From Alphaproteobacteria bacterium (GTDB lineage: Bacteria; Pseudomonadota; Alphaproteobacteria; UBA2136; UBA6156), in assembly GCA_027483385.1 (NCBI GenBank), contig JAIXUT010000155.1, forward strand, positions 1 to 44,703: a stretch of DNA of 44,703 nt. Reading direction: 5' to 3'. Position 1 is the stretch's first letter, and each line of letters begins with the position of its first letter. A program made the position numbers and the translations under genes. Under the pieces are notes generated by a model, which was not told where the DNA came from, did no database searches, and saw only the letters and a program-made list of their open reading frames with translations. This document shows, one piece after another, positions 21,294 through 28,722 of this stretch.

Positions 21294-21544
21294 GCGGCGG
21301 TGCTTTCTGTGGGCAAGGGTTCAGTGGCTGCGGCCTGGATACGCTGCAGCAAGGCTTCCAGACGCACTTTGGCGGCGGCTTGACGGGCTTTTAGTTGCGC
21401 GTTTTCCAGCTGCAGGGCACTGAGTTGCATGGGCGTTGCAGTGTTTTTACTTCTTAAAGTTTGCTCGAGTTGGTCCAGAATATCCAGCAGCCGCTCGGCG
21501 GTGCGGAGGTCGGGCAAATGGGGTGGCAACGGTGTACGCATCAC
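21290..21544 (-). CDS. Small coiled-coil protein upstream of zapA
   Basis: An 84-residue protein, largely one amphipathic coiled coil (ERLLDILDQLEQTL ... LQLENAQLKARQAA). Alphaproteobacteria often have a short coiled-coil protein of the DUF4164 or ZapB-like kind just before zapA, and this fits by position and shape, though the primary sequence does not prove the family. The start is either GTG at 21544, six bases after GGGAGG, or ATG at 21541; spacing favours the GTG. The 4-nt overlap with zapA indicates coupled translation and supports a divisome role by inference. Confidence 0.72.
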   Translation of the reverse strand: MMRTPLPPHLPDLRTAERLLDILDQLEQTLRSKNTATPMQLSALQLENAQLKARQAAAKVRLEALLQRIQAAATEPLPTESTAA

Positions 21545-21600
21545 GGCAAGCCTCCCTCTGTTGAATGTTCTTTTTTTAGGCTAAGGTAGCCTGCAACAAG

Positions 21601-22827
21601 ATGCAAGAAATTCCGTCCACATTATTCAAGGGGCTCAGTGCTCTGCCTACGCCGCTGCATGGCAAACGCGTGCTGTTGCGCATCGATTGCAACGACGGCG
21701 GCACCAGCATCAGCAGCATGCAGCACCGCGTGCAGGCCGTATTACCAACGCTGCAATGGCTGCTGGAGCGCGGGGCGCGGGTGGCGATTCTTAGCCATCG
21801 CGGGCGGCCGCAGGGGCGGCCAAAGCCCGAACTTTCCACCGCACCCTTGGCGGTAGCCTTGGCCGAATTGTTGGGCCAGCCCGTGCCGTTTGTGCCCGAT
21901 TGCCTTGGCCGCATTGCCCAAACCGCCGTGGCCGAACTGGCGCCCGGGCAGGTGGTAATGCTAGAAAATACTCGCTTCCATTTGGGCGAACAACTGAATC
22001 AGCAGCCCTTTGCTGCCCAGCTGGCCACGTTAGGCGATTACTTGGTGAACGACGCCTTTGCCTGCGCCCACCGCACGCAGGCCAGCACCCATGGGCTAGC
22101 CGCGTTGCTGCCAACTTTTCTGGGCCTGCAATTTGTGCAGGAATTGCAGTGGCTGGAAAACTGGGCCAAGGCCGCCCACCCCAAAGCCTTGTTGGTGGGT
22201 GGCAATGCGGTGGTACCAAAGCTGGAACTGCTGCAGCGCAGCCTGGGCAAGGTGCAAATTATGCTGCTGGGCGGCGTGGTAGGCCAGACATTTCTGGCGG
22301 CAAAGGATTTGCATCTGCGCCAGAGCCTCATTGAATTTGGCGCGGTGGAAGGGGCCCGAGAATTCATGGCCGAAGCGGGCGTGCTGGGCTGCCGTGTGCA
22401 CTTGCCGCGCGATGTGGCGGTGGCCAAACAGAGCCTGCCCGGGCTTAAGTTAATCACCCGCGCACCGCACCAGTTGGCCGCCGATGAAGTGGCGCAGGAT
22501 TTGGGCCCCCTGACGCTTGAAACCTGGCAAAAAGTGCTGGAACAAGCCCCAAGTGTGGTGTGGTTTGGCAGCTTGGGCGTATGGCAGCACCCCGAATTTA
22601 GACTGGCCACCATGCAACTGGCCAATATGTTGTTGGCGCGGCAACAACGCCAGCCGCGCGCCTTTACCTTGCTTGGGGGCAACGGCCTGTTACAGGCCTT
22701 GGCCGCAGAAAATTTATTGACACCCTTGGCCGCGGCAGGAGTGGCAATTTCCACGGGCGGCGGCGCCTTGCAGCAGGCGCTGTGTGGCCACTCGCTGCCG
22801 GCGGTGCAGGCGGTGATACGCGCCTAA
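21601..22827 (+). CDS. Phosphoglycerate-kinase-like protein with degenerate nucleotide site
   Basis: A 408-residue protein that aligns over its whole length with phosphoglycerate kinase. The 3-phosphoglycerate side is kept: Arg27 and Asp29 in LLRIDCN, SHRGRP at 65-70, ENTRF with Arg125, and AHRTQAS with His157 and Arg158. The nucleotide side is not. The invariant GGAKVxDK loop reads GGNAVVPK (the catalytic-loop Lys is Ala203, the later Lys207 stays), WNGPxGVFE reads WFGSLGVWQ, and GGGDT reads LGGNG with Asp changed to Asn. The STGGGA loop is intact but the following Glu is Gln. It may be a pseudo-enzyme, or a remodelled sole PGK. Divergent from the zapA operon. Confidence 0.8.
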   Translation: MQEIPSTLFKGLSALPTPLHGKRVLLRIDCNDGGTSISSMQHRVQAVLPTLQWLLERGARVAILSHRGRPQGRPKPELSTAPLAVALAELLGQPVPFVPDCLGRIAQTAVAELAPGQVVMLENTRFHLGEQLNQQPFAAQLATLGDYLVNDAFACAHRTQASTHGLAALLPTFLGLQFVQELQWLENWAKAAHPKALLVGGNAVVPKLELLQRSLGKVQIMLLGGVVGQTFLAAKDLHLRQSLIEFGAVEGAREFMAEAGVLGCRVHLPRDVAVAKQSLPGLKLITRAPHQLAADEVAQDLGPLTLETWQKVLEQAPSVVWFGSLGVWQHPEFRLATMQLANMLLARQQRQPRAFTLLGGNGLLQALAAENLLTPLAAAGVAISTGGGALQQALCGHSLPAVQAVIRA

Positions 22828-22836
22828 AATACGCAC

Positions 22837-22864
22837 AAAAAACGGCGCTGGGTTAGCAGCGCCG
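22837..22864 (-). terminator. Intrinsic terminator for the 22878-23264 gene
   Basis: On the minus strand CGGCGCTG pairs with CAGCGCCG (plus positions 22843-22850 and 22857-22864) around a 6-nt loop and is followed by six T residues. It ends the minus-strand orphan gene. The plus-strand side lacks a U-tract. Confidence 0.88.
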
Positions 22865-22877
22865 CCTGTCGTGTCGT

Positions 22878-23264
22878 TCAGGCCGAAGCCGCATTCTGCC
22901 CACGTCCGCCTTCAATCACGCAGAAGGGGAAATGGTGCTGGCCGTGCAGCAGGTGCCGCTCCATCATCGCTTCAAAATGCAGCTGAAAGTGTGCTGGTAA
23001 ATCATTCAGCATGTTCAGCACATACTGATCGGTTTCGGGCACCTCGGCATAGACGAGATAATCGTCGCCGACCTCCCACACGCCAACTATCACGTCAGAA
23101 TGCGAGGAGTAAAGTGCAAAAGGAATCAGAACCTTCGCAACGCTTCGAAGTTCATCTTCCAGCACGCGAAAAACCCAGCGGTTACGTTCGTTTGGCGTTT
23201 GGCATACGTAGGCCATCAGCTGTTTTTCTTCACTTAAAAAAAGTGAGAGTTCTTGCGGGGACAT
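22878..23264 (-). CDS. Unrecognised acidic protein, 128 residues
   Basis: A soluble protein I do not recognise, beginning MSPQELSLFLSEEKQ. Visible features are a mixed alpha/beta middle (DVIVGVWEVGDDYLVYAE) and a His-rich patch, RHLLHGQHHF, near the C-terminus that could bind metal. No signal peptide or membrane segment. The start at 23264 has an almost perfect AGGAGG five bases upstream, and the gene is followed by a strong terminator, so it is an expressed single-gene unit. Confidence 0.72.
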   Translation of the reverse strand: MSPQELSLFLSEEKQLMAYVCQTPNERNRWVFRVLEDELRSVAKVLIPFALYSSHSDVIVGVWEVGDDYLVYAEVPETDQYVLNMLNDLPAHFQLHFEAMMERHLLHGQHHFPFCVIEGGRGQNAASA

Positions 23265-23310
23265 GGTTTCCTCCTCGGTTCCGCAAATTAAAAACGCAAT
23301 ACGAATAGCA

Positions 23311-23331
23311 AAGGGGTGTCTAGCACCCCTT
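23311..23331 (-). terminator. Possible hairpin terminator after ssb
   Basis: AAGGGGTG (23311-23318) pairs perfectly with CACCCCTT (23324-23331) around a 5-nt loop, 25 bases past the ssb stop. The U-tract on the minus strand is poor (three T), so termination may be weak or need Rho. Confidence 0.5.
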
Positions 23332-23355
23332 CAGCTTTAAGTCAATATGTGTATA

Positions 23356-23835
23356 CTAAAACGGAATCTCGTCGTCGAAAGGCGCTTCAGCCGAGATTTT
23401 TTTCGGCGCCACGCTCGGTGCTGTAGTGCCCATGGTGCTTTGGCGCGGCTGGTAGTCGCCACCGCTGCTGCCGCCCATGCCAGCGCCGTCGCCATCGCGC
23501 GGGCCACCCAACATGGTGAAATTATCCACAATAATTTCGTACTGCGTGCGCTCCTGGTTTTCCTTGTCCGTCCACTTGCGGCTCTGGATGCGCCCTTCCA
23601 CGTACACGCTCTTGCCTTTTTTCAGAAACTTTTCCGCCACTTCGGCCTGCTTGCCAAACACTACCAGGCGGTGCCATTCGGTGCTTTCATCGCGCTGGCC
23701 CGTTGCCTTGTTGTAGCGGCTTTCGGTGGTCGCAATTGTCATGTTGGCAATCTTATCGCCGCTTTGGGTGGCGCGTACTTCTGGGTCCTTGCCCAAGTTA
23801 CCAATGAGAATCACTTTATTCACGCTTCCAGCCAT
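23356..23835 (-). CDS. ssb: Single-stranded DNA-binding protein
   Basis: A 159-residue SSB. The OB fold begins SVNKVILIGNLGKDPEVR and contains TEWHRLVVFGKQAEVAEKFL and KGKSVYVEGRIQSRKW. A Gly- and Ser-rich linker follows and the protein ends in the acidic tip DDEIPF that docks partner proteins. It coats single-stranded DNA in replication and repair. The ATG at 23835 lies eight bases after AGGGGAG; an open extension upstream is not conserved SSB. It stands alone, between two unrelated orphan genes. Confidence 0.96.
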   Translation of the reverse strand: MAGSVNKVILIGNLGKDPEVRATQSGDKIANMTIATTESRYNKATGQRDESTEWHRLVVFGKQAEVAEKFLKKGKSVYVEGRIQSRKWTDKENQERTQYEIIVDNFTMLGGPRDGDGAGMGGSSGGDYQPRQSTMGTTAPSVAPKKISAEAPFDDEIPF

Positions 23836-23889
23836 TGCCAATGCTCCCCTTTTCCTTGGCAGGCATGTAAGCATAGATGTACGCAAATG

Positions 23890-23918
23890 AAAAGAGGCCC
23901 CGTTCGCACGGAGCCTTT
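23890..23918 (-). terminator. Intrinsic terminator for the 23942-24292 gene
   Basis: The minus strand reads AAAGGCTCCGT, a GCGA loop, then ACGGGGCCTCTTT, a stem with one mismatch followed by TTTTCATTT. It lies 24 bases past the orphan gene stop and insulates ssb. Confidence 0.75.
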
Positions 23919-23941
23919 GTTGACGATCCCTGGAAGCAGGT

Positions 23942-24292
23942 TCAGGGAGATGGGGAAACACCCAACACGGACATCAAATCCCGCGTGGTATAGCGCCGCG
24001 CCAGATATTCGGCAGGTGCCCGGTTGACCTGACTTGTACCCTTCCAACCTTGCTTGGGCGGCTTGGATACGCCCAGACGCCCTGCGACCGTTGAATCGCG
24101 AGGTAAATACTTGGCAAGAAACCGCGTCTCCGACAAGCCCGAGACGTCGGGCAACGGCGCGAACGGTTGGTCGATGAAGTCATCGGGCACCAGAAACGCC
24201 AGTTCGTCTGCCGATAGGCCTTGAGACTGGATAATCTCCGCCAGCTTGGCGCGGAACGCCTGATCTTCCGCGAGCGTGCGTACATCGTGCAT
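23942..24292 (-). CDS. Unrecognised protein, 116 residues
   Basis: A soluble protein beginning MHDVRTLAEDQAFRAKLAEI. It has an N-terminal helix, then the segment LSADELAFLVPDDFI, a proline-rich middle, a basic stretch, and a second helical region TTRDLMSVLGVSPSP that looks like the start of a helix-turn-helix. I do not recognise the family. AAGGAA lies seven bases before the ATG and a terminator follows the stop. The LSADELAFLVPDDFI segment resembles LAPSEIAGKFPPDFL in the 71-residue gene at 25631, so the two may share a domain. Confidence 0.65.
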   Translation of the reverse strand: MHDVRTLAEDQAFRAKLAEIIQSQGLSADELAFLVPDDFIDQPFAPLPDVSGLSETRFLAKYLPRDSTVAGRLGVSKPPKQGWKGTSQVNRAPAEYLARRYTTRDLMSVLGVSPSP

Positions 24293-24541
24293 GGTATTTT
24301 CCTTTTGCGGGAGTGAAGAATAAGCAAATTAAACGCATCGATACGACCTTCGCCACCCTTGGCCCTTGCGGGCTCCACCCCCTCCGGGATGGTGGGGTGG
24401 TGTTGGGCGGTTGGCCCAACCAGGCTAGCAACCGAGAGATGATTCGGTTGCGCGTCAGCGAGTCGTCGACGCATTCGAGATTTTTAACCTCTATAAAGTA
24501 GGCGGCTTGCTTTTGGCTGTCAAGCGCCGTAAGCATGGGCC

Positions 24542-24766
24542 ATGACACCCTTGGCCACCGAACTTAAAACTGCCATTGAAGCCGCACTGCCCGGCAGCGT
24601 GGCCACCGTGCACGACCCCGACGGCGCCCATTTAAGTGCCGTGGTGGTGGCGCCGCAGTTTGCGGGGTTATCTCGGCTGGCGCAGCACAAGCTGGTGTAC
24701 GCAGCGTTGGGCGATGCCATGCACGCACGTGTGCATGCCCTGCAGTTAACGACCCGCGCCAATTAG
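24542..24766 (+). CDS. BolA family protein
   Basis: A 74-residue BolA/IbaG-type protein. The family core is present: DPDGAHLSAVVVAPQFAGLS, then LAQHKLVYAALGDAMHARVHALQL, with the C-terminal His that serves as a ligand for a shared [2Fe-2S] cluster. Such proteins partner monothiol glutaredoxins in iron-sulfur handling and stress response. The 250 bp upstream contain GC-rich palindromic runs but no gene I can support. Its TAG stop overlaps the TAA of the convergent rsmI gene. Confidence 0.88.
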   Translation: MTPLATELKTAIEAALPGSVATVHDPDGAHLSAVVVAPQFAGLSRLAQHKLVYAALGDAMHARVHALQLTTRAN

Positions 24767-25563
24767 GTTTGCTTCAGGGCCACCAGCGCCTTGTAAGCCT
24801 GCTGGTTGCTGACGCCCGTATGGCGCGCCACCAGGGCCGCCAGTTCCTTCAGCGAATCTGCAGCCATCGGCTTGGCAGCGGCTATTACGCTGGCACTGGT
24901 GGCCGTGCCAATTATCACCACGCATTCGCCTTTCAGTTCACCCAGCCCTGATAAAGTTGCCAAATCTGGCCCGTGCCAGGTTTCGTGCAGTTTTGTCAGT
25001 TCTCGCGCCACGCGGGCAGGACGGTTGCCCAAGGCATCAAGTGCCGATTGGCACAACGCCGCCACGCGGTTTGGGCTTTCATAGAGCACCAGCGGCAGCC
25101 CCATGTTTCCCCACGTCTGCCAAAATTCGCGCCGCGCCTTGCTGGTACGGGGAGGGAAGCCCAAAAATAAAAACCCCGGGTTATCAATACCCACCAAGCC
25201 ACTGCCTGCGGCCGCGTTGGCCAGCGCGGTGGGCCCGCCGATGACTTCAATCCTTACCCCCGCCCCATGGGCGGCGGCAATCAGGCGCGCCCCAGGGTCT
25301 GAAAGCGCGGGCAGGCCGCTGTCGCTCAGCAGCGCCACGGGTTGACCCGTTTGCAAGCGTTTCAGCAGGGCAGGGATTTGCGCCGCTTCGTTGTGCCCAT
25401 GCAGTGCCACCAGTTTGGGCGTTGGCAGCCCCAGCAACTGAAACAAGCGGCCCGCCCGGCGCGTATCTTCGCACGCCACCAGCGTGGTGGCTTGCAGGGC
25501 GGCAATCAGGCGCGGGCTGGCATCTTGCAGGTTGCCGATGGGGGTGCCGAGTACTGAAAGCAT
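24763..25563 (-). CDS. rsmI: 16S rRNA (cytidine(1402)-2'-O)-methyltransferase
   Basis: A 266-residue tetrapyrrole-methylase-fold enzyme that 2'-O-methylates C1402 in the ribosomal P site. Characteristic blocks are SVLGTPIGNLQDASPR, ACEDTRRAGRLF, LHGHNE, the SAM loop LLSDSGLPALSDPG (usually DAGTP), the LYESPNRV strand and VARELTKLHETWH. The altered SAM loop is a mild departure but keeps the glycine and proline frame. It overlaps convergently with bolA by four bases. Confidence 0.93.
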   Translation of the reverse strand: MLSVLGTPIGNLQDASPRLIAALQATTLVACEDTRRAGRLFQLLGLPTPKLVALHGHNEAAQIPALLKRLQTGQPVALLSDSGLPALSDPGARLIAAAHGAGVRIEVIGGPTALANAAAGSGLVGIDNPGFLFLGFPPRTSKARREFWQTWGNMGLPLVLYESPNRVAALCQSALDALGNRPARVARELTKLHETWHGPDLATLSGLGELKGECVVIIGTATSASVIAAAKPMAADSLKELAALVARHTGVSNQQAYKALVALKQT

Positions 25564-25630
25564 AGTGACAAACTGCCTGAAATAAACTAACTTGCCAATG
25601 AGACTTAACTTTTCTTATCGGGAGGCAGAA

Positions 25631-25846
25631 ATGCCAAAAAATGTACCAGTGTATGGTATTCAAGATGGCTACGACTGGCGTGGAGCAAAAGCGCAAGAGC
25701 TGTTGAAGGATGCGCTGGAGCGAAACTTGGCGCCCTCCGAGATTGCCGGGAAGTTCCCGCCCGACTTTTTGGGCCGAGTTCCCTCAACACGACTCATTGG
25801 CCCTAAGCTCTGGCGAATGCGAAAAGCGAATGGCGCCCACACTTAA
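25631..25846 (+). CDS. Small orphan protein, 71 residues
   Basis: A short protein beginning MPKNVPVYGIQDGYDWRG, rich in helix-forming and basic residues. The segment LAPSEIAGKFPPDFL resembles one in the 116-residue gene at 23942. The C-terminal RLIGPKLWRMRKANG suggests nucleic-acid contact but proves nothing. The ATG at 25631 has GGGAGG five bases upstream, a strong site; an ATG at 25592 would need the frame to run without one. Function unknown. Confidence 0.65.
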   Translation: MPKNVPVYGIQDGYDWRGAKAQELLKDALERNLAPSEIAGKFPPDFLGRVPSTRLIGPKLWRMRKANGAHT

Positions 25847-25862
25847 GGGCGCCGTTTGGCGT

Positions 25863-27452
25863 TTACAGCAGCCACTGCGCTTCGTAGCGGTCGGGGAGGT
25901 CATTTTCCAGCAGCACCACATCACCAGCCTGTGTGTTGGTTTTCAGCCATTTCAGTGCGGCCGCAAAGGTGGGCAGCTGTATCAGTTGCGCATGCCCTGC
26001 CTGCTGGATGGCCTGCACAAAACTTGGGATTCGCTGCGGCGCCACCGCGATGACGATATCGGCGGATTTGGCCGCCAGCTGGCCTAAGCGCGCGTGTTCG
26101 GCGTCATGCAATTCCCCCAGCTCCACCATTCCGGGCGTGATGAGGATTTTCCGTTGCCCCGCCCCCAGCAGGGCCAGTGTTTCCAACGCGGTGGCAAAGC
26201 CTGCGGGGTTGCTGTTGTAGCTGTCATCGATGAGGGTGATGGCGCCTTCTTGCCGCACACTCAGGCGGTGTGGTGCTGGCTGCACGGCCTTCAGTGCCGC
26301 CACACTGGTGGCCTTGGGCACGCCCAGTTCGGTGGCGAGTGCAAAGGCGGTGGCCAAGTTTGGTGCCATGGTCGCGCCATGAATGGGGGTACCAAAAGCA
26401 CTAAGCTGGCCGCGATGTTCAATCGCGAGCTGCAACCCATGGGCGGTGGCCTTGGCTTGTTTCAGGTAATAGTCGCCGTCGCGTAGGTAAGCTTTGGTGG
26501 CGCTGACCAACCGAATACCAGGATACTTGGCCACCAACGGCTGCCATAACTCGGGCGGAATGCAATCGATGCTTAAGACCACTGGCCCACCGCGCGCCAC
26601 TGTTGCATGCACCACCTCAAACTCGGCCTCGGCCACCTTGGCCACACTGCCAAAGCGTTCCAGATGCGCAGGGCCGATGGCGGTGGTGGCGCAGGCATCG
26701 GGCGGGAACAGCTGGCAAAGCTTGGCGATGCTGCCCACCTTGTAAGCGCCCATTTCGGCCAGAAAATACTGATGATGCGGCTGCAGCCGTTCGCGCACAA
26801 TCCGCGCCAAACCCAGTGCCGTGTTGGTACTGCCAGGGCTGAGCAAGGTTGGCGCATGGGCTTGTAAAATGGCGTGTAAAAAATACTTGGTGCTGGTTTT
26901 GCCAAAGGCCCCTGAAAGGCTGATAATTGTGGGGTTAAGGCGCGCCAGCAGGGCGGTGGCTTCCCGTAAATAAAGTTTGTTGCTGTACGCTTGCCAGGGC
27001 TTTAACAGCAAGTTTGCGGTATTGAGCGCCAGCGGAATGATTTGTATCCCCGCCACCGTGGCCAGCAGGCCTACCAAAGGTTCGGCGGGCAGCAGCAGCG
27101 CCAAGCTCGCCACCACAGGTGCACAGGCCACGCCCGCCAGCAGCCACAGCTGTGTGGCACGCGGCGTGAGGACCAGGGGCTTTTTACCGACTTTGGTCGG
27201 GTCGGGCTCTTGGCGCAGGCGCCAGAGCAGCCAGGCCCCCGCCATCAGGCCCGTAGCTGCGGGTTGCACGGCAGCAAACGGCAGCATCACCAGTAGCCCC
27301 ACGCTGGCCCAGCGGTCGTAGGCGCGGGCCGCCCACCACCAGCTTAAAAAACGGCGAAAATCATATTCTTCTTGCTGAAAATAGTGCAAATAGGTGCGCA
27401 ACCGCAGGGCGGCGAAGGTGCCAAAAATGGCTGCAAGCACCAGGTTTTCCAT
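25863..27452 (-). CDS. Membrane-anchored Mur ligase (MurF-like)
   Basis: A 529-residue protein whose first 160 residues hold about four membrane segments, instead of the UDP-sugar-binding domain of normal MurF. A conserved-looking RTYLHYFQQEEYDFRRFL segment follows the first helix. The ATP-binding P-loop SLSGAFGKTSTKYF is at about residue 185, the central domain continues to GPAHLERFGS, and the C-terminal Mur ligase domain carries DDSYNSNPAGFATALETL, a MurF hallmark. It should add an amino acid or dipeptide to a carboxyl acceptor at the membrane. The ATG at 27452 is preferred to a GTG at 27500. Neighbours include a Ddl-like ligase, so a wall-related task is inferred. Confidence 0.8.
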   Translation of the reverse strand: MENLVLAAIFGTFAALRLRTYLHYFQQEEYDFRRFLSWWWAARAYDRWASVGLLVMLPFAAVQPAATGLMAGAWLLWRLRQEPDPTKVGKKPLVLTPRATQLWLLAGVACAPVVASLALLLPAEPLVGLLATVAGIQIIPLALNTANLLLKPWQAYSNKLYLREATALLARLNPTIISLSGAFGKTSTKYFLHAILQAHAPTLLSPGSTNTALGLARIVRERLQPHHQYFLAEMGAYKVGSIAKLCQLFPPDACATTAIGPAHLERFGSVAKVAEAEFEVVHATVARGGPVVLSIDCIPPELWQPLVAKYPGIRLVSATKAYLRDGDYYLKQAKATAHGLQLAIEHRGQLSAFGTPIHGATMAPNLATAFALATELGVPKATSVAALKAVQPAPHRLSVRQEGAITLIDDSYNSNPAGFATALETLALLGAGQRKILITPGMVELGELHDAEHARLGQLAAKSADIVIAVAPQRIPSFVQAIQQAGHAQLIQLPTFAAALKWLKTNTQAGDVVLLENDLPDRYEAQWLL

Positions 27453-27500
27453 GGTGATAAAATACTTGAAATCGACGCGGCTGTCGCCTAAGCTGCCCAC

Positions 27501-27779
27501 ATGAATGCTGCTGCACTGGCCACCCGTGGATTACCCTTGCTGGGGCTGGTTGGGGGTGCAGCGGCGGGTTATGTTCTGTTTTTGCACCTGATGCAAACCA
27601 ACCAAGCCTTTGCCGAAGGGGTGGGCGCGCTTTCGCCCAGCCTGGCCAACCAGTTTGCCTGCGGCTGCCCATTGTGCAGCGGGCGGGCGCAATGCAGCAG
27701 TTCGGTTGTGGGGGAATTAAGCCTGAATCGCCTCGAGAATGGCGGCCTGAACGACCTGTTTCGCGGCCTGCCGAAATAG
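27501..27779 (+). CDS. Small membrane protein with a cysteine cluster
   Basis: A 92-residue protein I do not recognise. Residues 10-33 form one hydrophobic segment (LPLLGLVGGAAAGYVLFLHL), after which comes a cysteine-rich run CGCPLCSGRAQC, four Cys in twelve residues, that could bind metal or form disulfides. The C-terminal tail is polar. Codon choice matches neighbouring real genes. No ribosome-binding site is obvious and the start abuts the upstream edge of the divergent Mur ligase gene. It ends in TAG. Its position suggests a link to that ligase, but this is inference. Confidence 0.5.
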   Translation: MNAAALATRGLPLLGLVGGAAAGYVLFLHLMQTNQAFAEGVGALSPSLANQFACGCPLCSGRAQCSSSVVGELSLNRLENGGLNDLFRGLPK

Positions 27780-27810
27780 CCACGTTTTTTGTTCGTTAGC
27801 CTATTTGCAC

Positions 27811-28623
27811 CTATTTAATTGGGTTGCCTAGCGCCAAGCTACTAAGCCATTCCTGCATCTGATACCCTACCACTGCTTGCCCACGGGTGAGCAGCGTATG
27901 GTGATTAAGATGCGGCAATACGTGCAGCCGCCCATGGGGCAGGCCACGTTGCAAACTCTGGCCGACATCGGGCGGGGTATCCTCGTCTTCGGCGCCATAC
28001 AGCAGCAGGGCAGGGGTGGTAATGGTGGGCAACAACGCGCTCGCATCGTCGCGCACCACCTGCATGAACATCGGTCGCAAGGCGGCGGGGCAGTTCAGGG
28101 CGTCGCGGCTGCCAAACGTTGCGCGGAGCTGGTTGAGTAGGCCTTCCCCCAGCAAGGGTTTTACCAAATGTCCAACGCGCATCAGTTGCCGCACCAGCCA
28201 GCGCTTCCAGCGTTTTTTGAACGGCAAACGGCGCGGCACACCCGCGCCCGCCAGCGCTACAATCCCAACCAAGTTTGGCACAGACTGCGCTGCTGCATGC
28301 AACGCCACCCGAAAGCCCATGCTATGGCCTACCAGAACAGTCGGGCAGGGGGGCAGGGTTGCCAGCCAGGCGCTCAGCAGCTTCGCCATGGCGGCGGGGC
28401 TGGCGTCGGTGTTGGCTATGGGCGCGGCCACGCGGCCATGGCCAGGCAAATCCAGCAGCCAGCATTCCCCTTGCCTTAACAGGCTGTTGGCCAGCCCGCG
28501 CAAGCTGCTGCGTTCCAGCCCCCAGCCGTGCATGAGCACCAAACGCACGGGCCCGGTGCCATCGGTCAGTGGCTCGGCGTGCAGGGCCAGCCCCTGGTGG
28601 GTAAATTCAAGCGTGCCAAACAT
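27811..28623 (-). CDS. Alpha/beta hydrolase, BioH-like
   Basis: A 270-residue alpha/beta-hydrolase. The oxyanion strand is VLMHGWGLERSSL, the nucleophile elbow is VGHSMGFRVAL (Ser), the acid is in LLYGAEDEDTPP, and the catalytic His is in HLNHHTLL. A lid region PFKKRWKRWLVRQLM is strongly basic and could sit on membrane or an anionic ligand. BioH itself cleaves pimeloyl-ACP methyl ester; no biotin gene is near, so that role is only a possibility. It lies between the Mur ligase and Ddl-like genes and is divergent from the latter. ATG at 28623 chosen; the upstream GTG adds ten residues that do not look conserved. Confidence 0.85.
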   Translation of the reverse strand: MFGTLEFTHQGLALHAEPLTDGTGPVRLVLMHGWGLERSSLRGLANSLLRQGECWLLDLPGHGRVAAPIANTDASPAAMAKLLSAWLATLPPCPTVLVGHSMGFRVALHAAAQSVPNLVGIVALAGAGVPRRLPFKKRWKRWLVRQLMRVGHLVKPLLGEGLLNQLRATFGSRDALNCPAALRPMFMQVVRDDASALLPTITTPALLLYGAEDEDTPPDVGQSLQRGLPHGRLHVLPHLNHHTLLTRGQAVVGYQMQEWLSSLALGNPIK

Positions 28624-28722
28624 AGGCCAACCGTAGCAAAGCTGCCACGGCAAGGCTACGGCAACGGGCCAGCAATGCTAATAATGCATGCAACTAAGCC
28701 CACATCGTGGCAGGTTAAGGGC

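Noticed and set aside
23265-23355. SOS-type operator near ssb similar to the recA palindrome
   Set aside because: Only half-sites such as TGTAC at 23878-23882 are seen; no second arm at the right spacing.
24293-24541. Possible small gene or structured RNA between the 116-residue orphan and bolA
   Set aside because: Open frames on both strands overlap real genes and lack start signals; the GC palindromes (TTGGGCGGTTGGCCCAA and neighbours) do not form a known RNA. It probably holds the divergent promoters.
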